Assembly (NCBI RefSeq): GCF_000335475.2 | Contig: NZ_ANAH02000009.1 | Coordinates: 124,001-188,000 of the forward strand | Source: Cystobacter fuscus DSM 2262 | Lineage (GTDB): Bacteria; Myxococcota; Myxococcia; Myxococcales; Myxococcaceae | Length of the DNA: 64,000 bases | Direction: 5' to 3' | Shown: one piece after another, positions 23,061 to 31,990 of the stretch | How positions within the stretch are numbered: the first letter of the stretch is position 1 | How the letters are laid out: every line of letters begins with the position of its first letter | Notes under the pieces: generated by a model | Database searches by the model: none | Seen by the model: the letters and a program-made list of their open reading frames with translations, nothing else | What the model was told of the DNA's origin: nothing | Made by a program: the position numbers and the translations under genes

Positions 23061-24574
23061 ATTCCCGTTTGCTGACGGTGCTGCTGGTGGAGGACAGCCC
23101 GGAAGATCGGGACGTGTTTCGGACCTACTTGGAGGAGATGGGGGAATACTCCTACCGTTTCCTCGAAGAGGACTCGGCGGATGCGGCGCTCGCGCTCTGC
23201 AAGCGTGAGCAGGTGGATTGCATCCTCCTGGACTACGATCTGCCCGAACTCAGCGGCCTGGCCTTCCTCAAGCGGATCGTGGACGAGGAGGGCCTGTTGC
23301 GTCCCCCCGTGGTGATGGTGACCGGGCGAGGCAACGAGCGCATCGCCGTCGAGGCGCTCAAGGGCGGGGCTTCGGACTATCTGGTGAAGTCCGAGGTGAC
23401 ACCGGAGAGCCTCTACCGCGCGGTGCGCAACGCCGTGGAGAAGGAGGACATCCGCAAGCGCCTCACCGAGCAGCGCGCCCTGACGGGAATCGCCGAGGCC
23501 CGGCTCCAGGCCGCCCTGGAGGTGCTGGAGCGCGGGGATGCCCTGCTCGTGCTCGACAAGGACTTCCGCATCCTGCTGGTCAACAGCAGCCAGGAGCGCC
23601 TCAGCGGCAAGCGGCGCGAGGACACGCTGATGCGCTCCCACTGGGACGTCTGGCCCGAGACCACCCGGCCCGAGAGCCGGTACTGGTTCGAGTACCACCG
23701 CGCCATGCGCGAGCGGGTGACCACGCACTTCGAGGAGTACTTCGAGCCCCTGGACATGTGGACGGACGTGAGCGTCTACCCCACGCGCGAGGGCGGAATC
23801 GCCATCTTCTTCCGGGACGTCAGCGACAGGAAGCGGGCCGAGGAGCGCGTCCGGGCGGAGGAGCGGCGACGCGCGGAGTTCGAGCAGCAGCTCATCGGCA
23901 TCGTCAGCCACGACTTGCGCAATCCCATCACCGCCATCTCCCTGGGCGTGTCGCTGCTCTTGCGCCGGGATGACCTGGACGAGCGCATCCTCAAGACGCT
24001 CGTGCGCGTGCACTCCTCGGCCGAGCGCACCATCCGGATGGTGAGGGATCTGCTCGACTTCACGCAGGCCCGGTTGGGTGGGGGCATCGTCGTCAACCGG
24101 GAGCTGGCCGACCTGCACCCGTTGCTGCGGCTCGTGGTGGACGAGGTGCAGATGTCCTTTCCCGACCGCGAGGTGCGGGTGGAGATCGACGGGGATGGAC
24201 AGGGGGCGTGGGACACGGATCGGATGGCGCAGGTCATCACCAACCTGGTCACCAACGCGTTGAAGTACAGCCCGGCGGGCACGCCCGTCACGGTGCGCGC
24301 TCGCGGGGACTCCGACTCGGTGTGTCTGGAGGTCCACAACGAGGGGGACCCCATTCCGCCCCAGGTCCAGGAGCACCTGTTCGAGCCCATGCGGCGCGGG
24401 AACGATCAGTTGGACCGGACGAGCCGCAGCATCGGGTTGGGCCTGTTCATCGTGAACCACCTCATCCGCGCCCACGGGGGCACCGTCAACGTGCGCTCCG
24501 TCGCGTCCGAGGGCACCACCTTCGGGGTGCGGCTGCCGCGCAAGGCCATGACCGCCTCCATGCGGCGCGCGTAG
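23057..24574 (+). CDS. Receiver-PAS-histidine kinase hybrid
   Basis: 505 residues. An N-terminal receiver (residues about 7-125, phosphoacceptor Asp59 in CILLDYDLPEL) is followed by a PAS domain (about 150-265, ending IAIFFRDVSDRKRAE), a coiled linker, a HisKA domain with His285 in GIVSHDLRNPIT, and a HATPase (NLVTNALKYS, SIGLGLFIVNHLI). The layout suggests a relay where BphP, the single receiver and this kinase are wired together, as the receiver here may take the phosphoryl group from BphP and tune its own kinase. It is the last gene of the operon; a GC-rich hairpin follows about 120 bp downstream. The target response regulator is not in this window. Confidence 0.94.
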   Translation: MNSRLLTVLLVEDSPEDRDVFRTYLEEMGEYSYRFLEEDSADAALALCKREQVDCILLDYDLPELSGLAFLKRIVDEEGLLRPPVVMVTGRGNERIAVEALKGGASDYLVKSEVTPESLYRAVRNAVEKEDIRKRLTEQRALTGIAEARLQAALEVLERGDALLVLDKDFRILLVNSSQERLSGKRREDTLMRSHWDVWPETTRPESRYWFEYHRAMRERVTTHFEEYFEPLDMWTDVSVYPTREGGIAIFFRDVSDRKRAEERVRAEERRRAEFEQQLIGIVSHDLRNPITAISLGVSLLLRRDDLDERILKTLVRVHSSAERTIRMVRDLLDFTQARLGGGIVVNRELADLHPLLRLVVDEVQMSFPDREVRVEIDGDGQGAWDTDRMAQVITNLVTNALKYSPAGTPVTVRARGDSDSVCLEVHNEGDPIPPQVQEHLFEPMRRGNDQLDRTSRSIGLGLFIVNHLIRAHGGTVNVRSVASEGTTFGVRLPRKAMTASMRRA

Positions 24575-25046
24575 GCGGGCACCGGCGGCGGCGCCACCTC
24601 CCCGTGGACTTCCTTGATGCGAAAAAGGTGGGCACCCGAGTGGTGAAGCCGGGATGTGGCTGAATCCTGAATTCAGTGCCTGAACCGTCGGCGACACCCG
24701 CTCGCGCGGGTGGGTGGAGTCGAACCACCGAGCATGTAGGACCTCACCGGCCGGGTGCCCGTTGTCCCCCAGACTCCCCGGGGCGGATTTTCCTGACGAG
24801 CCGCCCCTGTTCTCCGGGGAAAAGTCCGTCTGGAAAATCACCGTGAAATTCCCGTCAGGAAACCACGGTGGTGCTCGTCCCTCTGCTGGATGGCCCCCCG
24901 CCCGCCGTTGTCGCATATCCGGGGGTCGTGTCATCGGGAGGCCGTGTTCGGATGCCGTCGTGCTACCTTGACCCGCCGTTTCACCGAACCCCACCCCGCC
25001 CAAGCGGGGGGCTCGTGCCTCCTGGCGGCGCTTCAAGGAACCTCCG
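24575..25046. other. 472-bp intergenic region with several hairpins
   Basis: No gene was found. CACCCGC (24695-24701) and GCGGGTG (24706-24712) form a 7-bp stem around TCGC, a possible terminator of the phytochrome operon. Directly next is GGTGG-AGTCGAA-CCACC (24713-24729), which on the minus strand reads as a tRNA T-arm with loop TTCGACT; the rest of a tRNA cannot be folded around it. Inverted repeats TTTCCTGACG (24789-24798) and CGTCAGGAAA (24853-24862) are 54 bp apart. Between and next to them GGAAA-type motifs recur (24818, 24831, 24859), perhaps promoter or operator elements for the sigma gene. Confidence 0.5.
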
Positions 25047-25709
25047 GTGTTCGAAGATCTCACGGATGACGAACTCTTCGCCGAAGTGCTCCAACGCCGC
25101 GCCACGGGCGGGGTGGTGGGAGATGCACTCGGCGCGCTCTGCGAGCGCTGGGCCCGGCCGGCCCGCTATGTCATCTCCAAGATCCAGGCCAGCTACGGAC
25201 GGGGCTCTCCGGCGGACGCGGACGAGCTCTACCAGGACGCGGTCGGCAAGTTCCTCGACAAGGGACTGGATCAATTCCGCGGCGTGTCCGAGCAGATGCC
25301 CGGACGCAGCGCGTCGCCCAAGACGTTCTTCCTGCGCATCGTCAAGCACGTCGCCATCGACTTCTACCGGCGGCAGCGCGAGGACCTGGCTCCGGCCGCG
25401 GCCGACTCCGAGGACGCCTTCGAGGAGCCGCCCGCCCAGGTGGCGCGCGCGGTGGAGTCCTCGCGGCGGCGCGAGGAGCGCTCCGAGGCCCAGGAACTCT
25501 ACTGGCGCGCGTATGAGCGCCTGCAGCGCGAGCATCCCAAGGAAGCCGGTGCGTGGGACCTGTACCACCACCAGGACGTCGAGGACCACGAGGAGTGCGC
25601 GCGTCGCCTCAACATCACCGTGGTCAATTCGTACAAGCGCGTCAGCCGTGCACAGGCCTACCTGCGGCTCTATCTGCTCGACCTCCAACAGGAGGGCGGG
25701 CGCGAGTGA
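25047..25709 (+). CDS. ECF-like RNA polymerase sigma factor
   Basis: 220 residues from a GTG at 25047, preceded by AAGGA with 8-9 bases spacing. The sequence begins with a helical ECF sigma-2 pattern (LFAEVLQRRATGGVVGDALG, then ADADELYQDAVGKFLDKG, where the D-x-x-Q-D-x element and the downstream aromatic region TFFLRIVKHVAIDFYRRQR match regions 2.2-2.4). A sigma-4-like helix-turn-helix may be present near HHQDVEDHEECARRLNITVVNSYKRVSRAQAYL. An acidic linker (SEDAFEEPPAQ) separates the two. It would direct RNA polymerase to specific promoters. The next gene encodes a protein with two zinc-anti-sigma motifs, a natural regulator. Confidence 0.75.
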   Translation: MFEDLTDDELFAEVLQRRATGGVVGDALGALCERWARPARYVISKIQASYGRGSPADADELYQDAVGKFLDKGLDQFRGVSEQMPGRSASPKTFFLRIVKHVAIDFYRRQREDLAPAAADSEDAFEEPPAQVARAVESSRRREERSEAQELYWRAYERLQREHPKEAGAWDLYHHQDVEDHEECARRLNITVVNSYKRVSRAQAYLRLYLLDLQQEGGRE

Positions 25710-25738
25710 GCCCCACCGTACCCCAGGAGGGTACCCTC

Positions 25739-26923
25739 ATGGTCGTTGACCCCTTCTCCAGATATCAGGCCCGGCGTGAGCAGCTCTCGCGGGGCGGACT
25801 TTCCCAAGGTGACGCGCTCGAGGTGATTGGAGACCTGCTTCGGCGCGGCGAACGGTTGGGAGGAGAGGGAGTCGAGCAGGCGCTTCGGGGATTGAGTCGC
25901 GGGGACATCGAGGGGTGGCTCCGCTCACGTGAGCCCGAGGCGCTCCAGCCCGTGTTGTTGCGCGCCGCTCAGGAGGCCGCCGAGGCCGCCCTGGGCGAGG
26001 ACGTCGACGAGTCGGACGTGTGGCGTGCCTCCGCGTTCGAGGGACTGACGGCGCGCGACCGGGCCGAGTCCACCCTGCGCGCCATCGCCCGATGGGAAGC
26101 CGTCCACGGTGCGTTACAGGGCGAGGCGGCGGCGCGCTTGAAGGCGCTGCGCGAGGGGCTCGAGCGATTGGACGGCGCGATGGGTCCGCGGGCCCGCTGG
26201 TTCATCCCCCTGAATTCCCAGCGCCGGGCGGAACGCGACCTGTTGGACTCGGCGGAGCGAGCCCGGGCCTGGTGGTTCAGTGCCCGCGCCGAATGTGACG
26301 ACTTCCTGGGCGCCCTGAGCCCACGGGGTGAGCGGCCCGGTGCCCATGTGCAGGGGTGCCGCGAGTGCCAGGAGGACCTGGCGAAGAGCGCTCCGGTGGA
26401 TGCGCCTCCCAAGCGGCACCTGAGCGCGGATGACCTGTGGCGCTTCGACATGGGCACCCTGTCCGCCGCGGAGCTGCGCTGGGTGGACGGTCACACGGAG
26501 AAGTGCCTGGACTGTGCCCAGGCCATCTGGGCCCTGGAGGAGGGAGACGAGGCCATCTCCCAGGCCTCGTCGATGGAGCGTGAGCCCACCGCTCCCGCGG
26601 CGCGGACCTCGCGAGCCCCCGCGCCCGCCATGCGTGGAACCGGTGCCGCGCGCCATGCCGAGCAGCGCGACATCCTGGAGGATCGGCGGGAGTTCCGCGT
26701 GGTGCTCATCCGCGAGCGTCAGCGGGCCCGGCTCCTGGTGCAACCCCTGCCGGGGCGTACCGTGACGGCGGCGGTCTTCCTCGCCCCCGGCAAGCCCTCG
26801 CTCAAGCCCCAACCCGGCCCGGAAGGTCTCCAGTTCGACCTGGGCACCGCCGGAGGCCGCTCCGCGCACCTGATGGTGCGCGTGGGCAACAACGAGATCT
26901 TCGAGCGCGACTTCACCTTCTGA
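25739..26923 (+). CDS. Soluble protein with two zinc-anti-sigma (ZAS) motifs
   Basis: 394 residues from the ATG at 25739, just downstream of AGGAGG (25725-25730). The N-terminal 190 residues are helical. Two copies of the H-x3-C-x2-C zinc motif of ZAS-type anti-sigma factors follow: HVQGCREC at H203 and HTEKCLDC at H252, 49 residues apart, each followed by a helix. The C-terminal region is a strand-rich domain (VVLIRERQRARLLVQPLPGR to LMVRVGNNEIFERDF). No membrane segment is present, so it is cytoplasmic. It lies 29 bp after the ECF-like sigma factor gene, so it is probably the cognate regulator; a redox-sensing zinc site is possible. The role is inferred from motif and context. Confidence 0.75.
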   Translation: MVVDPFSRYQARREQLSRGGLSQGDALEVIGDLLRRGERLGGEGVEQALRGLSRGDIEGWLRSREPEALQPVLLRAAQEAAEAALGEDVDESDVWRASAFEGLTARDRAESTLRAIARWEAVHGALQGEAAARLKALREGLERLDGAMGPRARWFIPLNSQRRAERDLLDSAERARAWWFSARAECDDFLGALSPRGERPGAHVQGCRECQEDLAKSAPVDAPPKRHLSADDLWRFDMGTLSAAELRWVDGHTEKCLDCAQAIWALEEGDEAISQASSMEREPTAPAARTSRAPAPAMRGTGAARHAEQRDILEDRREFRVVLIRERQRARLLVQPLPGRTVTAAVFLAPGKPSLKPQPGPEGLQFDLGTAGGRSAHLMVRVGNNEIFERDFTF

Positions 26924-27598
26924 CTACTGGCCCAGGGCCTGCAACTCGCCCGAGGGCACCACCCGCACGCCCAGTTGGGCCTCGCGCGCCAGGGCGACCA
27001 TCGCCCGCGCCACGGTGCGCGCCTCGATGGGGCGGCTGGCCAGCGGACGCAGCAGCGGCGCCAGGGCCCGGGAGACGGCGGCCGCCGCGCGCTCGCCGGT
27101 GCGGCGCTCGGGGCGCTCTCCGAGCAGGAGCGAGGGCTGGAGGATGACGAGCGACTCGAAGCCCACCGACGCGAGCGCCTCTTCCACCTGGCCCTTCACA
27201 CGGTTGTAGAAGATGCGCGAGCGGGCATTGGCGCCCAGGGCCGTCACCACGAGGAAGCGCTGGACGCCCACCGCGCGCGCCGCCTGGGCGAAGGCCAGCA
27301 CGGCGTCATGGTCCACGGCGCGGAAGGCCTCCTGGCTGCCCGCCTTCTTGATGGTGGTGCCCAGGCAGCAGAAGGCGTCCTGCGCCGTGGGCAGGGCCTC
27401 GCCGCCCAGCCGGGCGAAGTCCACGGTGTGCTGGACGAGCTTCGGGTGTTGCCGGGGCAGCGCCCGGCGGCCGAGGGAGTGCACCTCGCGGTAGCGTGAA
27501 TCCGCGAGCAGGGCATCGAGCAGCCAGCCTCCGACCAGGCCGCTGGCTCCGGCCACGAGCGCGGTGCGTGTAGGGGTGTCCATGTCCGGGATGCTCAT
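26924..27598 (-). CDS. NAD(P)-binding atypical SDR-like oxidoreductase
   Basis: 224 residues. The ATG at 27598 (following GAGGGGA) is better placed than the GTG at 27601. The N-terminal Rossmann motif is VAGASGLVGGWLL, followed by CLGTTIKKAGSQEAFRAVDHD and VTALGANARSRIFYNRVKGQVE (Ser-Tyr-like and Y-x-x-x-K, as in the HTATIP2/YbjT group of atypical short-chain reductases). These are cytosolic NAD(P)-dependent enzymes or redox sensors with poorly known substrates. It lies downstream of the PaaI-type gene on the same strand. Confidence 0.85.
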   Translation of the reverse strand: MSIPDMDTPTRTALVAGASGLVGGWLLDALLADSRYREVHSLGRRALPRQHPKLVQHTVDFARLGGEALPTAQDAFCCLGTTIKKAGSQEAFRAVDHDAVLAFAQAARAVGVQRFLVVTALGANARSRIFYNRVKGQVEEALASVGFESLVILQPSLLLGERPERRTGERAAAAVSRALAPLLRPLASRPIEARTVARAMVALAREAQLGVRVVPSGELQALGQ

Positions 27599-27643
27599 CA
27601 CATTCCCCTCGGGGGCGCCAGAGGAGAGCGTCCCACGCGGCCC

Positions 27644-28111
27644 TCAGTTGACGGCCGGACTCTCTCCCGAGGCCCACTTCATCCGGGACACCTGGACCAC
27701 GCCCTGGCAGCGGGCGCACACCACGCCCTGGGCGTCGTACATGCGCGCGGAGGCGAAGACGGTGGTGGAGCCCATGGTGTCGATGGTGGCCTCGGCGCGC
27801 AGGAAATCGCCGCGCAGGGGGCGCTCGAAGCTGATGGAGAGCTGCACGGTGGCGGCGCGGCGGGTGGGATCCCTCAGGGCGGGCGTGCTGCCGATGACGA
27901 AGTCGAAGAGGGCCGAGATGACGCCGCCATTGACGGCGTCAGCGCCCAGGCCGCCGCGGTGCTCGGGGCGGACCTCGGCGGTGACGACGACCTTCTGGCC
28001 GCCGGGAAAGCTCATCCGGGCACCGAAGTGCTTCAGCGTCAGGCTCTGGTTGAACTGTTCGGCGTAGCGATCGAGTTGCTCTTGCGAGGGGTAGGTCTCT
28101 GCGTCGGACAT
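27644..28111 (-). CDS. PaaI-type hotdog thioesterase
   Basis: 155 residues with a hotdog fold. The central motif HRGGLGADAVNGGVISALFDF matches the H-G-G...D/E pattern of PaaI/YigI-type acyl-CoA thioesterases, and VQLSISFERPLRGDFLRAEATI gives the typical strand pair. It likely hydrolyses an acyl- or aryl-CoA thioester; the substrate is unknown. It runs divergently from the lipoprotein gene at 28141 with only 29 bp between the starts, so their promoters must overlap the coding regions or lie in the other gene. Confidence 0.82.
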   Translation of the reverse strand: MSDAETYPSQEQLDRYAEQFNQSLTLKHFGARMSFPGGQKVVVTAEVRPEHRGGLGADAVNGGVISALFDFVIGSTPALRDPTRRAATVQLSISFERPLRGDFLRAEATIDTMGSTTVFASARMYDAQGVVCARCQGVVQVSRMKWASGESPAVN

Positions 28112-28140
28112 GGCGCGACTCTACTGGTAGAAGGTGGCTC

Positions 28141-29484
28141 ATGCCGCGTCCACCGCGACTCCTCGCCGTGCTTCTGGCCGCTTCGGGATGCTCGGGACTC
28201 CAGGACTGTGGGGCTCGCCCGCCCGCTCAGCTTTCCCGGCCCGCGACCGCTCCGGTGGCGGCCCCCTCCTCCTCCCCGGACCAGGCGGCCCTGACGGCCG
28301 CGGCCCCCTACGCGAAGAGCTGGTGGGTCCTCCTGCATTCCTCGGCCACTCCGGGCGAGGGGGACGAGGCGCTGGAGGCGCTGAAGCGGACGGGACTGCC
28401 CGCCGAGCCGCGTCGCCTGTCCACGACGTCGTTCCGGGATCTGCGTCCGTGCCTGGAGGCGGTGGTGGCCCGGACGTTCATGAGCCGGGCGGAGGCGTTG
28501 GATTTCCAGGCGCGGCTGCGCGAAGCGGGGGTGGTGGCGGACGTGAAGTACGCGGGTCCGCTGCAGGCCGGACGCGGCGTGGCCTGCCGTGCCGGAGAGG
28601 AGGCCCAGCGCGTGCTCATCGAGGGTCCGCGCCGGCGCGAGGCGCCGCGTTTCGTCGAGTCCCATGTCGGGCGCACCTTCATGTTGCTGGCCGGGAGTCA
28701 GGAGAGCCATGTGCTCGAGCCGATGGACGTGCGCCGTGGCGTCTGGATGGCTCCGGCGCCGGGCGATCCCACCGGGCTGTTCTCCCCTGGGGATCGGGTG
28801 GACGTGTATGGCGCGCGGGGGCTGCTCCAGGGGGGCTGCCCGGTGAAGGGCTTCGCGTGGATCAACCGCGGGGTGCCTGCCTTCGACTACCTCCTGCGCG
28901 AGCCGCCGCCCGAGTCACCGGGCTGTGGCCGGGCCTGGGCCTTCGCGGAGCTGGACTGCGAGGTGCCGCCGGAGGAGTGGGGCTTCGCGCTGCCCGCGGG
29001 GACGCCCGCCCCCGTGTTCTTCACCGCCAGCGAGGCGCCCGCCGGACTCGTCACCACCCACGAGTCCGCGCTCCGGGGCTCGCCGCGCTTCGTCGAGTCG
29101 CGCGCGGAGGCGCTGCTCCAGGCGGAGCGGGTGGGGGAGAAGCTGAATGTGGAGGTGAGCTCGTTCAGCTACAACTCGGGGGAGTGGCGAGCGCTCTTCT
29201 CGGTGGCGCACCTGCGCGTGGGCGAGGGTCATTCGCTCTGCGGCATGGACTATGACCAGCAGGTCACCCGCGCCGTGGTGATGCAGCCCGGGGCGGCCGC
29301 GCGCGTGCTGCCCTTGGACGACCTGTCCGGCGACACGGTGGTGGGCGTGATGGACCTGGAGGGGGACGGGCGCATGGAGTTGCTCCTGCGCGACTCCTGG
29401 CCCTCACCGTGGGTGCGCCTGGTGCGCGAGGATGGCACCGAGGTGGCCGGCGCCGTGGTGGAGAACTGCGACAGCGGGTGTTGA
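28141..29484 (+). CDS. Lipoprotein with SPOR-like region
   Basis: 447 residues with a lipoprotein signal (LLAVLLAASGC, Cys near residue 19). Residues about 60-140 (SWWVLLHSSATPGEGDEALEAL, then ARTFMSRAEALDFQARLREAGVV) resemble a SPOR domain, which binds glycan strands lacking stem peptides at division sites. The rest (about 300 residues) is strand-rich and uncharacterised, with a C-terminal part (VVGVMDLEGDGRMELLLRD) resembling an FG-GAP/VCBS-like calcium-binding repeat. Function unknown; probably at the inner face of the outer membrane. No partner gene follows; the next gene is the helicase. Confidence 0.75.
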   Translation: MPRPPRLLAVLLAASGCSGLQDCGARPPAQLSRPATAPVAAPSSSPDQAALTAAAPYAKSWWVLLHSSATPGEGDEALEALKRTGLPAEPRRLSTTSFRDLRPCLEAVVARTFMSRAEALDFQARLREAGVVADVKYAGPLQAGRGVACRAGEEAQRVLIEGPRRREAPRFVESHVGRTFMLLAGSQESHVLEPMDVRRGVWMAPAPGDPTGLFSPGDRVDVYGARGLLQGGCPVKGFAWINRGVPAFDYLLREPPPESPGCGRAWAFAELDCEVPPEEWGFALPAGTPAPVFFTASEAPAGLVTTHESALRGSPRFVESRAEALLQAERVGEKLNVEVSSFSYNSGEWRALFSVAHLRVGEGHSLCGMDYDQQVTRAVVMQPGAAARVLPLDDLSGDTVVGVMDLEGDGRMELLLRDSWPSPWVRLVREDGTEVAGAVVENCDSGC

Positions 29485-29593
29485 GCCCACACGGAGCGTC
29501 GAGGCTCCTCGACAGGGCGGGCGGGCGCTCCCCTTCGTGGAACGTCCTTCCGAGCGGACGGAAACTCGTTAGAAACAGCGTTTCCCCCTAGAT

Positions 29594-31972
29594 ATGGCGC
29601 TTGCCTTGAACGCCGAAAACGAACTCCTCAAAGACCTGAACGAGCCCCAGAAGGAAGCGGTCCTCCATGGGGATGGACCCCTGCTCGTGCTGTCGGGCGC
29701 GGGCAGCGGCAAGACGCGCGTCATCACCCGCCGCGTGGCCCACCTGGTGCGCTTCCGCGGCGTCTTCCCCTGGCGCATCCTCGCCGTCACCTTCACCAAC
29801 AAGGCCGCACGCGAGATGCGCGAGCGGCTCGTCCAGTTGCTCGGCCCCCAGGCCCACGAGCTGGTGGTGAGTACCTTCCACTCCTCCTCGTCGATGATCC
29901 TCCGCCGGGCCCTGAAGGATCCCAAGCTGGTGGACCACAAGGTGGCGGAGCTGATGGGGCTGACGCCCTCGTTCGTCATCTACGACGACGGGGACCAGCT
30001 GCAGCTCATCAAGCGCGCCATGCGCGAGGCCCGGGTGGATCCCATCATGCAGCCCCGGGAAATCCTCCACCGCATCGACGGGGAGAAGAACGCGGCGCGC
30101 CTGCCCGACCAGATGGTGGTGGACGTGGACGACGCGCGCGGCGTGGTGGTGCAGAAGACCTACCACGCCTACCAGAAGCTCTTGCGCGCGGCGAACGCGG
30201 TGGACTTCGGCGACCTGCTGCTCTTGCTCGTGGCGCTCCTGCGCCAGCGCCCGGACGTGTTGGAGCAGTACCAGAAGCGCTTCCGGCACATCCTCGTGGA
30301 CGAGTTCCAGGACACCAACCCGGTGCAGTACGAACTGTTGCGCCTGCTCGCTCCGCCCGAGCGGCGGCCCAACCTGGTGGTGGTGGGCGACGACGACCAG
30401 TCCATCTACCGCTGGCGCGGCGCGAGCGTGGACAACATCCTCGACTTCCCGGAGCACTTCCCGGGCGCGCGCGTGGTGAAGCTGGAGCAGAACTACCGCT
30501 CGGACCAGAACATCCTCGACGCGGCGCACGCCGTCATCCGGCGCAACTCCCGGCGCATGCCCAAGAAGCTGTGGAGCGACCGGCCCAAGGGCGACAACCT
30601 CACCCTGCTGCTCAACCGCGACGAGCGCGCCGAGGCCCAGGAAGTCGCCCGGCGCATCCACGGGCTGCAGCGCGAGGGCTTCATCAAGTACTCGGGCATG
30701 GCGGTCTTCTACCGCACCAACGCGCAGAGCCGCGTGCTCGAGGAGGCCATGCGCCTGGCGCGCGTGCCCTACACGCTGGTGAGCGGACGCAGCTTCTACG
30801 ACCGCGCCGAGGTGCGTGACGCGGCGGCCTACCTGCGCCTGATGGTGAATCCGCGCTCGGACGCGGACCTGCTGCGCATCATCAACACGCCGGCGCGCGG
30901 CATCGGCGACACCACGGTGGAGCGGCTGGTGGACTTCGCCAACCAGTCCGGGGTGAGTCTGTACGAGGCCTCGGCGGCGCCCGAGCGCATCGCCGGCCTC
31001 AACACGGCGGCGGTGCGCCGGCTCTCGGGCTTCCACGCCCTGGTGTCGTCGTTGCACGCCTTCGCCCAGGAGTCCCAGGACGCGGCGAGCGCGGTGGACC
31101 AGATGCTCAAGGAGACGCACCTGGTGGAGTCGCTGCAGACGGAGGGCAGCGACGAGTCGATGACGCGCGCGGAGAACCTGCGCGAGTTCCTGGGCGCGGC
31201 GCAGGAGTTCGATCTCAACCGGGCGGCGGCGGCCGTGGCGGCGTCCACGGTGGGTGATGGGGACGCGGCGCCCGTGCCGCCGGAGGAGGCGGACCTGGAC
31301 ATGTCTCCGCTCACCGCGGACATCCCCCCGCTCAACGCCTTCCTGGAGCAGATCAGCCTGGTGGGTGACGCGGACGCCGAGGTGGGCGAGGGCCGGGTGG
31401 CGCTGATGACGCTGCACGCGGCCAAGGGGCTCGAGTTCGACGCGGTGTTCATCACCGGCATGGAGGACGGGGTGTTCCCGCACTCGCGCGCGCTGCACGG
31501 GGGCGAGTCGGAGGATGGCGGGGAGGAGATGGCCGAGGAGCGGCGGCTGTGCTACGTGGGCTTCACCCGCGCGCGCAGGCGGCTGTTCGTGAGCCTGGCG
31601 CAGTGCCGCTCGCTCTTCGGCGAGCTGCGCTACAACCCGCCCTCGCGCTTCCTGGCCGAGGTGCCGCAGGAGCTCTTCGGCATCGCCGAGCAGGAGCTGC
31701 CCCCGGCGCCCAAGGAAGCGCCCTTCACGAAGAAGAAGCGCAACTGGGCGGACGAGGACGACGGGCCGCGCGTGGACCGGACCTACTCGCAGGCGGCGGA
31801 GGGGGAGGGGATTGGCGGGGACGTGCGTGGGATGCGCGTGCGCCACGAGCAGTTCGGCATGGGGCGCATCATCTCGGCGGATGGCCAGGGGCCCAACGCC
31901 AAGGTGACGGTGGACTTCGGCGGGCAGGTGGGCCTCAAGCGCGTCATCGCCCGCTTCCTCCTGCCGGGGTAG
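29594..31972 (+). CDS. uvrD: UvrD/PcrA-family superfamily 1 DNA helicase
   Basis: 792 residues with the SF1A helicase motifs. Q-motif LNEPQKEAV, Walker A GAGSGKTRVITRR, motif Ia TFTNKAAREMRERL, motif II VDEFQDTNPVQYEL, motif III VGDDDQSIYRWRGA, motif IV QNYRSDQNI, motif V TLHAAKGLEFDAVFI and motif VI EERRLCYVGFTRARRRL are all present. The C-terminal tail carries the PcrA-type Tudor-like segment VRHEQFGMGRIISADGQG. It translocates 3'-5' on single-stranded DNA, with roles in nucleotide-excision and mismatch repair and in removal of proteins from DNA. It is a little longer than typical PcrA/UvrD (about 720). No operon partner. Confidence 0.95.
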   Translation: MALALNAENELLKDLNEPQKEAVLHGDGPLLVLSGAGSGKTRVITRRVAHLVRFRGVFPWRILAVTFTNKAAREMRERLVQLLGPQAHELVVSTFHSSSSMILRRALKDPKLVDHKVAELMGLTPSFVIYDDGDQLQLIKRAMREARVDPIMQPREILHRIDGEKNAARLPDQMVVDVDDARGVVVQKTYHAYQKLLRAANAVDFGDLLLLLVALLRQRPDVLEQYQKRFRHILVDEFQDTNPVQYELLRLLAPPERRPNLVVVGDDDQSIYRWRGASVDNILDFPEHFPGARVVKLEQNYRSDQNILDAAHAVIRRNSRRMPKKLWSDRPKGDNLTLLLNRDERAEAQEVARRIHGLQREGFIKYSGMAVFYRTNAQSRVLEEAMRLARVPYTLVSGRSFYDRAEVRDAAAYLRLMVNPRSDADLLRIINTPARGIGDTTVERLVDFANQSGVSLYEASAAPERIAGLNTAAVRRLSGFHALVSSLHAFAQESQDAASAVDQMLKETHLVESLQTEGSDESMTRAENLREFLGAAQEFDLNRAAAAVAASTVGDGDAAPVPPEEADLDMSPLTADIPPLNAFLEQISLVGDADAEVGEGRVALMTLHAAKGLEFDAVFITGMEDGVFPHSRALHGGESEDGGEEMAEERRLCYVGFTRARRRLFVSLAQCRSLFGELRYNPPSRFLAEVPQELFGIAEQELPPAPKEAPFTKKKRNWADEDDGPRVDRTYSQAAEGEGIGGDVRGMRVRHEQFGMGRIISADGQGPNAKVTVDFGGQVGLKRVIARFLLPG

Positions 31973-31990
31973 GGCCCCGGCCCCCGTCGC

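Noticed and set aside
24700-24790. A complete tRNA gene on the minus strand
   Set aside because: A T-arm is present but the acceptor, D and anticodon stems could not be paired around it.
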